A DNA stretch of 34,109 bases from UBA4064 sp050179135 (GTDB lineage Bacteria > Desulfobacterota > Desulfobacteria > Desulfobacterales > Desulfatirhabdiaceae). Every line of letters begins with the position of its first letter. Within the stretch, counting starts at the first letter, position 1. The stretch covers positions 1 to 34,109 of the forward strand of contig JBFXFK010000037.1 of NCBI GenBank assembly GCA_050179135.1, written 5' to 3'. A program made the translations under genes and the position numbers. The notes below the pieces were generated by a model. The model saw nothing but the letters and a program-made list of their open reading frames with translations. It had not been told where the DNA came from and made no database searches. Below are positions 8,162 to 16,297 of this stretch, piece after piece.

Positions 8162-10612
8162 ATGTTCAGCATATTTAAAAAATCATTTTATAATGGACAG
8201 TCGCCCGAAATCATGAAACTTCCGCTTCTTCCGCTTCGCGATATCGTTATTTTTCCGCATATGGTCGCCCCGCTATTCGTGGGGCGTTCCAAATCTGTCA
8301 AGGCGCTGGCTGATGCCATGAACAATGAAAAACGGGTTTTTATGGCCTCGCAGAGCAAGGCGAGTCTGGATAATCCGGATGTTCAGGATATCAGCCAGAT
8401 TGGCACCATCGGCAAGGTTCTACAGCTTCTGCGTCTTCCGGACGGAACAGTCAAGGCGCTTGTGGAAGGCAAACAGCGGGGCCGGATTCTTCGATTTGTC
8501 CAGGATGATGATTTTTTTCTGGTCGAAGTTGATCCCGTGGCAGAGACGCAATCTGCAGATCCCGAGTGTATCGCCCTGGGACGTGCCATTGTGGCGTCCT
8601 TTCAGGAGTATGCGGGCCTTAACAAATCGATTCCCAAAGAATTGCTGAATACGGTGTCGGCCCTGACCAGCCTCCCGCAACTGGGGGATACCCTGGCGGC
8701 GCATTTTTCCTTTAAATTTGAAGACAAACAGCGCCTACTGGAAACCGAATCCCTGAATGACCGGTTAAGCATTCTTCTGGGACTGATCACAATGGAAATC
8801 GATATTTTCAAACTGGATCAGAAGATCAAAAACCGCGTCAAGGAACAGATGGAGAAAACCCAGAAGAATTATTACCTCAACGAGCAGATGCGCGCCCTGA
8901 AAAAGGAAATGGGCACGGATGAAGAACCTGTCGATGAGCTGAAAGAACTGGAATCCCAGATCCAGCAGAAAAAAATGTCAAAAGAAGCCACGGAAAAGGT
9001 TCAGCACGAATTCAAAAAACTTCGCATGATGCCGGCCATGTCTGCCGAAGCCACCGTGGTGCGCAACTATATTGACTGGCTGATCAGCCTGCCCTGGTAT
9101 GAGCAGACAGATGTCAGCCATGACAGTGTCGAAGCAGAAAACATATTGAACGAAGATCATTTCGGCCTTGAAAAACCCAAGGAACGTATTCTGGAGTATC
9201 TGGCTGTTCAGTCCCTGGTCAAAAAAGTCAAGGGACCGATCCTGTGTTTTGTGGGGCCCCCGGGTGTGGGCAAAACCTCACTGGCAAAATCCATTGCCCG
9301 TTCCACCGGCAGAAAATTTGTCCGGCTCTCGCTGGGCGGGGTTCGGGACGAGGCGGAAATTCGGGGTCATCGTCGAACCTATATCGGGGCCATGCCCGGA
9401 AAAATCATTCAGTCTCTCAAAAAGGCCGGCGTCAACAATCCGGTTTTCTGTCTGGATGAGGTTGACAAAATGAGCATGGATTTCCGGGGTGATCCATCGG
9501 CGGCGCTTCTGGAAGTGCTTGATCCCGAACAAAATTCAAGCTTTAATGATCATTATCTGGATGTGGATTATGACCTTTCGGACATTCTTTTTGTCACCAC
9601 GGCCAACACCCTTCCGGATATTCCACTGCCGCTTCAGGACAGAATGGAAATCATCCGGCTGCCGGGATATACGGAATATGAAAAGTTTAATATTGCACGG
9701 GATTTCCTGATTGCCAAACAGATCCGGTTAAACGGTCTGGAGGACAAGCCGGTTCAGTTTACCAAAAATGCCATCACCCTGATTATACAGCGCTATACCC
9801 GGGAGGCCGGCGTGCGCAATCTGGAACGGGAAATATCCGCCATTTGTCGGAAAATCGCCCGGGAGATTGTCAGAAATCCCGACTTGAAGGAAACAACTGT
9901 TTCTTCCAAATCGGTTCAGAAATATCTGGGGCCGCCCAAATTCAGGCATGGCCAGATTGAGGATCAGGATCAGATCGGCATGGTCACCGGACTGGCATGG
10001 ACCCAGGTCGGCGGTGAATTGCTTTGTATCGAAACCCTGATCATGCCGGGCAAGGGAGAACAGACTGTCACTGGCAAACTGGGGGATGTCATGAAGGAAT
10101 CCGCCCAGGCAGCCGTAAGCTATGTCAGGTCCCGTGCCTCGCACCTGGGTATTGAACCGGAATTTTACAAAAAGTATGACATTCATATTCATATTCCGGA
10201 AGGCGCCATTCCCAAAGACGGTCCTTCGGCCGGCATTTCAATGTGTACATCCATTGTTTCGGCCCTGACCAAAAAGCCGGTTCACCGGAATCTGGCCATG
10301 ACCGGTGAAATTACGCTGAGAGGCCGGGTTCTCCCGATTGGCGGAATCAAGGAAAAAATTCTGGCGGCGCATCGGGGCGGAATTCAAAAGGTGTTGCTGC
10401 CCAGGGAAAATGAAAAAGATCTCAAGGACATCCCATCCTATATCATGAAACAGATGGATCTGGTTTTTGTCGATCATATGGATGAGGTTCTGGCGCATGC
10501 CATTGTCGGCGAACCTGAAAAGCCGGTATTTGCAGTGGATGATGTGAACCTGGAAGTTATCCATATGGATGACGGGGTTCATCAGCCGGCAATCAGCACA
10601 TCGATACAGTGA
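8162..10612 (+). CDS. lon: Lon, ATP-dependent serine protease
   Basis: This 816-residue protein degrades misfolded and regulatory proteins. The N-terminal substrate domain starts with the family block LPLLPLRDIVIFPHM. A coiled coil follows around residues 220-290, then the AAA+ module with Walker A GPPGVGKT (365-372) and Walker B NPVFCLDEVDK. The C-terminal protease domain has the Ser-Lys dyad: Ser689 in KDGPSAGISM and Lys732 in GGIKEKILAAH. The start is uncertain: the ATG at 8162 lacks a clear ribosome binding site, and an ATG at 8213 (MKLPLLPLRD) fits usual Lon N-termini better. A TATAAT at 8189-8194 lies between the two. It is the last gene of the tig-clpP-clpX-lon block, 47 bases after clpX. 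Confidence 0.97.
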   Translation: MFSIFKKSFYNGQSPEIMKLPLLPLRDIVIFPHMVAPLFVGRSKSVKALADAMNNEKRVFMASQSKASLDNPDVQDISQIGTIGKVLQLLRLPDGTVKALVEGKQRGRILRFVQDDDFFLVEVDPVAETQSADPECIALGRAIVASFQEYAGLNKSIPKELLNTVSALTSLPQLGDTLAAHFSFKFEDKQRLLETESLNDRLSILLGLITMEIDIFKLDQKIKNRVKEQMEKTQKNYYLNEQMRALKKEMGTDEEPVDELKELESQIQQKKMSKEATEKVQHEFKKLRMMPAMSAEATVVRNYIDWLISLPWYEQTDVSHDSVEAENILNEDHFGLEKPKERILEYLAVQSLVKKVKGPILCFVGPPGVGKTSLAKSIARSTGRKFVRLSLGGVRDEAEIRGHRRTYIGAMPGKIIQSLKKAGVNNPVFCLDEVDKMSMDFRGDPSAALLEVLDPEQNSSFNDHYLDVDYDLSDILFVTTANTLPDIPLPLQDRMEIIRLPGYTEYEKFNIARDFLIAKQIRLNGLEDKPVQFTKNAITLIIQRYTREAGVRNLEREISAICRKIAREIVRNPDLKETTVSSKSVQKYLGPPKFRHGQIEDQDQIGMVTGLAWTQVGGELLCIETLIMPGKGEQTVTGKLGDVMKESAQAAVSYVRSRASHLGIEPEFYKKYDIHIHIPEGAIPKDGPSAGISMCTSIVSALTKKPVHRNLAMTGEITLRGRVLPIGGIKEKILAAHRGGIQKVLLPRENEKDLKDIPSYIMKQMDLVFVDHMDEVLAHAIVGEPEKPVFAVDDVNLEVIHMDDGVHQPAISTSIQ

Positions 10613-10649
10613 TTAAATTGTGGCAAATGGCGGTAAGGATATTTTTTAC

Positions 10650-10678
10650 TTGACATCAAAAACCGACTGGGTTAAAAG
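10650..10678 (+). promoter_or_regulatory. Promoter of the tRNA-Val/tRNA-Asp transcript
   Basis: A consensus TTGACA (10650-10655) is followed by 16-17 bases and a TTAAAA/TAAAAG -10 region (10672-10678). The predicted transcription start is only about eight bases before tRNA-Val, typical for a stable-RNA promoter. Confidence 0.7.
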
Positions 10679-10692
10679 TAGCAGTCTTTTAC

Positions 10693-10768
10693 GGGCGGGT
10701 AGCTCAGTTGGGAGAGCATCGGCCTTACAAGCCGAGGGTCACAGGTTCAAGCCCTGTTCCGCCTACCA
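10693..10768 (+). tRNA. tRNA-Val (anticodon UAC)
   Basis: It is 76 bases including the encoded CCA. The acceptor stem GGGCGGG pairs with TCCGCCT through two G-U wobbles. The anticodon stem TCGGC/GCCGA encloses loop CTTACAA, giving anticodon TAC. The T arm is ACAGG-TTCAAGC-CCTGT. It is the first gene of a two-tRNA transcript. Confidence 0.97.
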
Positions 10769-10790
10769 GTCGAAGACAGTTTACCCATAG

Positions 10791-10867
<77 letters not shown>

Positions 10868-10876
10868 GAAAACACA

Positions 10877-10908
10877 GGGGTTACAATTATCTTGTAATCC
10901 CTTTTTTT
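10877..10908 (+). terminator. Intrinsic terminator of the tRNA-Val/Asp transcript
   Basis: A 10-bp stem GGGGTTACAA/TTGTAATCCC (one G-U pair) with a 5-base loop is directly followed by seven T's (10902-10908). Confidence 0.9.
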
Positions 10909-10935
10909 AATGATCAACCGTTGGAGGATAAAACA

Positions 10936-11142
10936 ATGGCCAATATAACCCCTCATTGTGCAGGCTGTTCCAAAATCAACGCCGATAACAACTGCTCGGT
11001 TTACCCCAATCCGGCATTCATGATGCGATGGGTGGATGACCGAAAGATCAAGGTCGGTTGTTCGTTCAATGCCGCCAAATTTTCTGAAGTCTCTACCAAA
11101 GATAAAGTGCGTGTCGGTCAGCAGAAACAGAAGAAAAAATAG
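10936..11142 (+). CDS. Small cysteine protein of unknown function (68 aa)
   Basis: I do not recognise this family. The start at 10936 is well supported by TTGGAGGA eight bases upstream. The protein begins MANITPHCAGCSK and has four cysteines at 8, 11, 20 and 42 (C-x2-C-x8-C-x21-C), a proline/aromatic segment YPNPAFMMRW, a VGCSFN motif and a basic lysine-rich tail. The cysteine spacing suggests a metal or iron-sulfur site; this is inference. It lies alone between the tRNA terminator and holA and shares a bidirectional terminator with holA. No signal peptide or membrane segment was seen, so it is probably cytoplasmic. Confidence 0.8.
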   Translation: MANITPHCAGCSKINADNNCSVYPNPAFMMRWVDDRKIKVGCSFNAAKFSEVSTKDKVRVGQQKQKKK

Positions 11143-11180
11143 CTGGCTGTCTGACGTTCACATTCCATCACAATCTCTGC

Positions 11181-11211
11181 AAACCGGGCTGCAAATTATC
11201 GCGCCCGGTTT
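11181..11211. terminator. Bidirectional terminator between the small cysteine protein and holA
   Basis: A perfect 9-bp inverted repeat AAACCGGGC (11181-11189) / GCCCGGTTT (11203-11211) ends in TTTT on the plus strand and starts with a short A-run that serves as a T-run for the minus strand. It sits between two convergent genes. Confidence 0.7.
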
Positions 11212-11217
11212 TCTGTT

Positions 11218-12683
11218 TCATGTCTTTCTTCCCGCCTTTTCTGCGACAATCCGGTCCGGTTGACAGATTTCCAGAATGACTTTTTCCAGAATCATTTTGG
11301 GGTCCATGGCAGACGTTTTCATCCTGCGATCGGCATCCACCAGAACCTGCATGAGACTGGCAAGTCTCTCCCGGGAAAAGGCGTCGGCTTTTTTCAGGAG
11401 CAGATAGACAGGATAGGGATTGGCGGGATTTTTGGCGATCAACAGATCTGTTGCCACTGCCTTTTCCCGTGTTTTGCCTTTTTTAACCGTTTCCCCGCCT
11501 GGCCGGGTTTTTGCCGAAGCCAATCGGGTTTTCCATTCCTGAAGGCTTTTGGTCAAAATGGTGTCATATGCCACCACTTCGGGCATAATCCGTGACTGAA
11601 AGACATCATATTTGCAGGATGCGTTCCATTGCCTGCCATGAACGCTTTCCATGAAATCCCGTGCAATCACCAGTTTTCTCAGTTGGTTGAAAATTGCGGC
11701 CACAATCTGTGGCGGCGCCAATTCTCCGGACAACAGTCCGTTCAGAAAAAACAGGGCTTTTTCCCAGTTTCTGTCGGTGACTGCGTTGGTGAATTCATAA
11801 ATGGGATCTTTCCGGGACCGTTTCAAAACCCGGTTGACATCGTCTTCCGTGATCTCTACCCGATTCCCGACATATTGAATCAGTTTTTCCAGCTCGGAGG
11901 TGAGGGTTCGCAGATCAAAACCGGTCATGTCGAGCAGCGCATTCCGGACCGCAGGTTTCAGTTGTTTGCCACTTTTTGACAGGGCAGCCTGTATCCGTTC
12001 ATTCAGGACCGCCTCCATTGCCATTTTGCCCGCACGGGTCGGGGAATCTTTTGGAACCGTGCAATCGATGGTCATGCCTTTTTCAACAATGGCCCGATAG
12101 ACCGCCTTGCGTTTGTCAACGGTTTCACTGGTAATAATCAGGACATGCTGATCGGGAAATCCTTTTTCTATGGCATATTGAAGCGATTTCAACGCGTCTG
12201 TGGCATCCCTGTCAACCGGATTGGCCTGGCAGTGTCGAATGACATCGTCAATCCAGCCGGATTTGGCATCCCCATCATCCATCAAGGCCAGCAGCCGGGA
12301 AGGATCTGCGGCCACATCCCCAATGAGCAGATCGTTTAGGGAAAGGAACCGCATCAACCAGGAACCGGCTTTTTTATAATCCTGCATTATCACCGCGTCT
12401 TTTATTTTCCGAAGTATTTTCGGGCCGTCATCTTTGGAACTGAACAGGGTGGAATCCAGAAGCGCCACAATTTTCAATCCGGGAACAAAGCCATAGGTAT
12501 TGATTTTTTCCAGGGCGCGGGACAGATTTTCCGGACTGCCATCCATATCCTCATAACATGACAGTCGTTTGGCAGGCGGCATCATGACATCCAGTAACTG
12601 ATTCAGAACACCTTTATAAATCAGCTCATCCCCAAAAATAAGATATGCCGGAGCAAATGGATTTTTTCCGTCAGCCGGTTTGA
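11218..12683 (-). CDS. holA: DNA polymerase III delta subunit, clamp loader (N-terminus lost in gap)
   Basis: The delta subunit opens the sliding clamp during clamp loading. About 487 residues are visible before the gap. The N-terminal block AYLIFGDELIYKGVLNQLLD is near the usual protein start, so only a short piece is missing. Family landmarks include GFVPGLKIVALLDS, MTGFDLRTLTSELEKLIQYV, DPIYEFTNAVTDRNWEKAL and LNGLLSGELAPPQIVAAIFN. At roughly 500 residues it is much longer than the ~340 of E. coli HolA. Two extra segments explain this: one of about 90 residues before HVLIITSETVDKRKA, and a lysine-rich one before NPYPVYLLLKKADAF. The stop lies just inside a bidirectional terminator. It is divergent from the membrane protein gene across the gap. 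Confidence 0.9.
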
Positions 12684-12783
12684 NNNNNNNNNNNNNNNNN
12701 NNNNNNNNNNNNNNNNNNNNNNNNNNNNNNNNNNNNNNNNNNNNNNNNNNNNNNNNNNNNNNNNNNNNNNNNNNNNNNNNNNN
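12684..12783. other. Assembly gap (100 N)
   Basis: A run of exactly 100 N, the conventional placeholder for a gap of unknown length. It hides the holA start and the promoter region of the divergent membrane-protein gene. Any apparent reading frame across it is meaningless. Confidence 0.99.
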
Positions 12784-12784
12784 C

Positions 12785-14131
12785 ATGACAATTCCAGATC
12801 CGTTACATACCGTTTTATTGGCGTTCCGATGGGGCGCAGCAGTCCTGTTTCTGCTGATGGCGGTTATGGCGGCGGTCATGGCATGGCGGTTTCGCGGCAT
12901 TTTTCACTGGAAGCGCTCGCTGAAACAGGAGCTTTTGCGCATTCGGAAGGATTCGGCCAACCAAAGTCCGGAAATGGCTGCTGCGGTGTCGATCGTATTG
13001 GCCCAGTGCCAGAAGTTCTGGTGTCAATCGCTCATTCGGGTTCAGGATGAACTGGATATGACTGATTTCATTCGGTCCATTGCATCCTGTTTTCACCCGG
13101 ATCAGGACCGGCCGGAATTGTGTCTGTCTGTCGGGAGCATTGTCGGGGCCGCTCAAGACGGCGTCATCCGCCTTCAACAGATTTTGTCCCGGCCCGGATT
13201 CAGCCGTTTCCGGTGGGTCCGTATCCGGCATATCCGGCAGGCCTGGCATCGCTACACACAGTTTTCTGAACACTGGCTGATACAGCGGTATATGCGGTAT
13301 CGAAACTGGATACAAAAAGCCAATCTGGTTCGGCTGATCGTCATTCCCGATCCATTTTCCTGGCTGATGTATTTTTCCAATCAACTGATCCTGATTTCAT
13401 TGACCCGGTTTTTTCTGGTTGATCTGTTTCTGTTTGTCGGCAAGCAGGCCATTGCCGCATATCAATCGGGTGAATCGGCAACTGCCGATTTTCTGAATGA
13501 CCGGGATGTGGAGCGGACACTTGAAGAGCTGACCCGCATGCCTTCGGATGAATCGGTTCTTCTGGATGACCGTCTGATTGATATCCGGAACCGGCTGCTG
13601 GGAATTTATTCCCTGATCCGCTCTCCTGGAATCGGGGACTGGAAAAAATCCCTTTTTGAGGCATTGCGCCATATTGCCGGCAGACATTTTCCGGAAAGCC
13701 CCAGCCCCGTGGATGAGGCGGCGGTCGGCCCCCTGCTGGAGCAGCTTCAGGTATATCTGACAGCCATTTCAAACAGCCGGGACATGCCGATCATTCGTCG
13801 TCTGCATTCATTTCCACTTTCTTATGGATTCCGGATTCGGGAAATGAGCGCCGCGCCCTTTTTGCGGCGTACCGGATTTCTGACCAAAAAAGTCTGGAAT
13901 GTCTATCAATGGCTCAGTCTTCCGCTGCGACTGTTCCGCATCCTGAGAAAAGCCACACCCGCGGGCATGGCGGTTCATACCGGCTGGCTGCTGGTTCAGA
14001 AGGGATGCGCCTATTATTTCGGCAGGCGGTTGTTCAACCTGACATGTCTTGAAATCGAATCGGTTTATTCGCGGTCCCGAAAACCGGTTGTTGAAAAAAT
14101 GAAACGTGCGTATAATACGAAATATTCATGA
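12785..14131 (+). CDS. Membrane protein of unknown function (448 aa; start next to gap)
   Basis: I do not recognise this family. The first visible ATG is one base after the gap and is a plausible true start, because a membrane anchor follows at once (about residues 17-34, GAAVLFLLMAVMAAVMAW). The cytoplasmic part is basic and helical. A second hydrophobic stretch lies at about 199-218 (NQLILISLTRFFLVDLFLFV). The C-terminal part is arginine-rich with amphipathic helices. No catalytic motif is visible. The stop overlaps the start of the MFS gene by four bases (ATGA), so the two are translationally coupled. A few N-terminal residues could still be hidden in the gap. Confidence 0.75.
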   Translation: MTIPDPLHTVLLAFRWGAAVLFLLMAVMAAVMAWRFRGIFHWKRSLKQELLRIRKDSANQSPEMAAAVSIVLAQCQKFWCQSLIRVQDELDMTDFIRSIASCFHPDQDRPELCLSVGSIVGAAQDGVIRLQQILSRPGFSRFRWVRIRHIRQAWHRYTQFSEHWLIQRYMRYRNWIQKANLVRLIVIPDPFSWLMYFSNQLILISLTRFFLVDLFLFVGKQAIAAYQSGESATADFLNDRDVERTLEELTRMPSDESVLLDDRLIDIRNRLLGIYSLIRSPGIGDWKKSLFEALRHIAGRHFPESPSPVDEAAVGPLLEQLQVYLTAISNSRDMPIIRRLHSFPLSYGFRIREMSAAPFLRRTGFLTKKVWNVYQWLSLPLRLFRILRKATPAGMAVHTGWLLVQKGCAYYFGRRLFNLTCLEIESVYSRSRKPVVEKMKRAYNTKYS

Positions 14132-15327
14132 TTTCAGCGCATAAAAAAATTTTTGCAGCACTGTTTCTGTCCATTTTCTGCTCGGTCACCGGCGTGGGAA
14201 TTGTCGTTCCGCTGCTGCCGGTGTATGCCAGCAAAATGGGATCGACCGGTATCTATATCGGCCTGGTTTTTGGTGCATTTTCCCTTTCCCGAACTGCTTT
14301 TCTACCTTATTTCGGCAGACAGTCCGATATCCGGGGCCGCAAGCCCTTTATTGTCATTGGCCTTTTTGCCTATGCCCTGGTTTCTGTTGCCTTTATTCTG
14401 TCCACTTCGGTTGAAAGTCTGATCGGAATCCGTTTTGTTCAGGGAATTGCTTCAGCCATGATCATGCCGGTGGCCCAGGCCTATCTGGGAGATATTACCG
14501 TTGAGGGCTCAGAAGGTCTGACCATGGGACTGTTCAACATGGCCATGTTTCTGGGGCTGAGTCTGGGTCCGGTTGTCGGCGGCGTGATTCATGAAAAAAT
14601 CAGTCTGGATGCCGCATTCATCGGTATGGGAATTCTGTCCACCGCCGCATTTTTAAGCAGTCTGTTTCTGCTGCCATCGGTTCATAGCGAAAAAGCCGCA
14701 TTCCGCCATGTCATCCCTCCGACACTGAAAATGCTGATAACCAACAAACTCCTGATGAGCCTGTTTATGCTGCGGTTTGCCCATACGGCCTGCATCGGCA
14801 TCATCTGGGCATTTCTGCCGGTTTATGCCAGCCAGTCATTCAACATGGGCAGTTCTGCCATCGGAACACTGGTCATGCTGGGCGTTCTGGTCAGCGGGGT
14901 CCTTCAGGCGCCCATGGGCTGGCTGGCGGATCGTTTCTCCAAGCAGGCCCTGTCCGCCATTGGCGGTCTGATTGTGGCTATCACGATTTTTCTGTTCCAG
15001 TGGGCCGATGGATTCTGGGACATGTTCTGGATCAGCGTGGGATTTGGTTTTGGCGGCGGCATGCTGACACCGTCAATCATGGCCCTTGCGGTCATCTGGG
15101 GAAACCGCCTGGAAGGAATGGGAGCGGTCATGTCATTGATGACCATGGCCCACAGCCTGGGCATGCTGGTGGGATCGGTCGGGGCCGGATGGATGATGGA
15201 TGTCATTGATTTGAAATATGCGTTTGGTTCCGGGGGTGTCCTGATGCTGGTCTGCAGCCTGGTTTTTCTGCTTCCGGGTTACAAAAACGCCATGATACGG
15301 CCGGTTCCGGATCATCCAATACACTAA
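14128..15327 (+). CDS. Major facilitator superfamily transporter, drug/metabolite efflux type
   Basis: This 399-residue transporter has about 12 hydrophobic segments. MFS motif A appears in the loop between helices 2 and 3 (FGRQSDIRGRKPFI), with its weaker repeat in the second half (MGWLADRFSKQAL). A conserved block RFVQGIASAMIMPVAQAYLGD lies near helix 4, and LGLSLGPVVGGVI near helix 5 resembles the motif C of proton-coupled exporters (DHA1-like). The substrate cannot be read from the sequence. It is coupled to the preceding membrane protein by a 4-base overlap and converges on epmA, their stop codons overlapping at 15324-15327. Confidence 0.88.
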   Translation: MISAHKKIFAALFLSIFCSVTGVGIVVPLLPVYASKMGSTGIYIGLVFGAFSLSRTAFLPYFGRQSDIRGRKPFIVIGLFAYALVSVAFILSTSVESLIGIRFVQGIASAMIMPVAQAYLGDITVEGSEGLTMGLFNMAMFLGLSLGPVVGGVIHEKISLDAAFIGMGILSTAAFLSSLFLLPSVHSEKAAFRHVIPPTLKMLITNKLLMSLFMLRFAHTACIGIIWAFLPVYASQSFNMGSSAIGTLVMLGVLVSGVLQAPMGWLADRFSKQALSAIGGLIVAITIFLFQWADGFWDMFWISVGFGFGGGMLTPSIMALAVIWGNRLEGMGAVMSLMTMAHSLGMLVGSVGAGWMMDVIDLKYAFGSGGVLMLVCSLVFLLPGYKNAMIRPVPDHPIH

Positions 15328-16253
15328 AGTTCCTCCGGTGTAAACGAAACCACATCATCGATTTTACCGGCATCGGCAAACAGCATGACCAGCCGGTCTA
15401 TGCCCATGGCGTTTCCGGTCGCAGGCGGCATTTGTCGAAGGGACTGAAGAAACGGTTCCGGCATGGGATATCCGGTTTTATTCATGGCGCGACGGCAATC
15501 CATTTCATGAATAAACCGCTGTCGCTGCTCAGTGGCATCGGTCAGCTCGGAAAAGGCATTGCAGAGCTCCAATCCGCAGATATACAGCTCAAAGCGTTCG
15601 ACCAGCAGGGGGTTTGATGGCTTCAACCGGGCCAGGGCGCCGCATTCAGCCGGATAGTCAATCAGAAAAACAGGCCGGTTCAGGCCCAGTTTCGGCTCGA
15701 TTTCCAGTCCCATCCGTTCGTCAAAGCGATTTTCTGAAAGCGCCTGTTCCATGCTGCTTCCGACATATCGTGCAAATGCATCCTGCACCGAAATCCGGTC
15801 CCAGGGTCTGGACAGATCGATCGTGATATCGCCATACTGAAGCTGTTTGCCAATTCCCAGCTTTTCGGCAACGTGGGTGATCAACTCCTCGCATTGAATC
15901 ATCATGTCCTGATAGTCATGATGGGCCCAATACCATTCCAGAAGTGTAAATTCCGGCAGATGTCTGCCACCCCGCTCCCCTTTTCTGAACACATGGGATA
16001 TCTGAAATATCCGGGGATATCCCGCTGCCAGAAGCCGCTTCATGCACAATTCCGGCGAGGTGTGCAGAAACCATTCTCCGGATTCGACTGCATCGATATG
16101 GGTCTCCGGCGCCGGCGCCGGAATTCGGATGGGGGTTTCGATTTCCAGATAATCCGCATCATGAAAATAAGACCGGATGGCCTGAATGGTACGGGATCGA
16201 ATTTCAAGGCCATTCCGAATGGCCGACTGTCTGGTTGAAATCATGTTTTCCAT
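15324..16253 (-). CDS. epmA: EpmA, elongation factor P beta-lysine ligase (GenX/PoxA family)
   Basis: This is a truncated class II lysyl-tRNA-synthetase-like enzyme without the anticodon-binding domain. In the family it attaches (R)-beta-lysine to a lysine of EF-P. The 309 residues from the ATG at 16253 show class II motif 2 (ISHVFRKGERGGRHLPEFTL, then LEWY) and motif 3 (GNAMGIDRLVMLF), plus HTSPELCMKRLLAAGYPRIF. A TTG at 16262 extends the frame by three residues, and an ATG at 16244 is another option. No efp or epmB lies in the window. It converges on the MFS gene with overlapping stops. Confidence 0.93.
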   Translation of the reverse strand: MENMISTRQSAIRNGLEIRSRTIQAIRSYFHDADYLEIETPIRIPAPAPETHIDAVESGEWFLHTSPELCMKRLLAAGYPRIFQISHVFRKGERGGRHLPEFTLLEWYWAHHDYQDMMIQCEELITHVAEKLGIGKQLQYGDITIDLSRPWDRISVQDAFARYVGSSMEQALSENRFDERMGLEIEPKLGLNRPVFLIDYPAECGALARLKPSNPLLVERFELYICGLELCNAFSELTDATEQRQRFIHEMDCRRAMNKTGYPMPEPFLQSLRQMPPATGNAMGIDRLVMLFADAGKIDDVVSFTPEEL

Positions 16254-16297
16254 TTTTTTCAATCCGTTATGCGTTGCTTAAAACAACCATCGCCCAC

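Noticed and set aside
12680..12900. Long reading frames crossing the N run on both strands
   Set aside because: They exist only because N codons are not stops; holA ends at the gap and the plus-strand gene starts after it.
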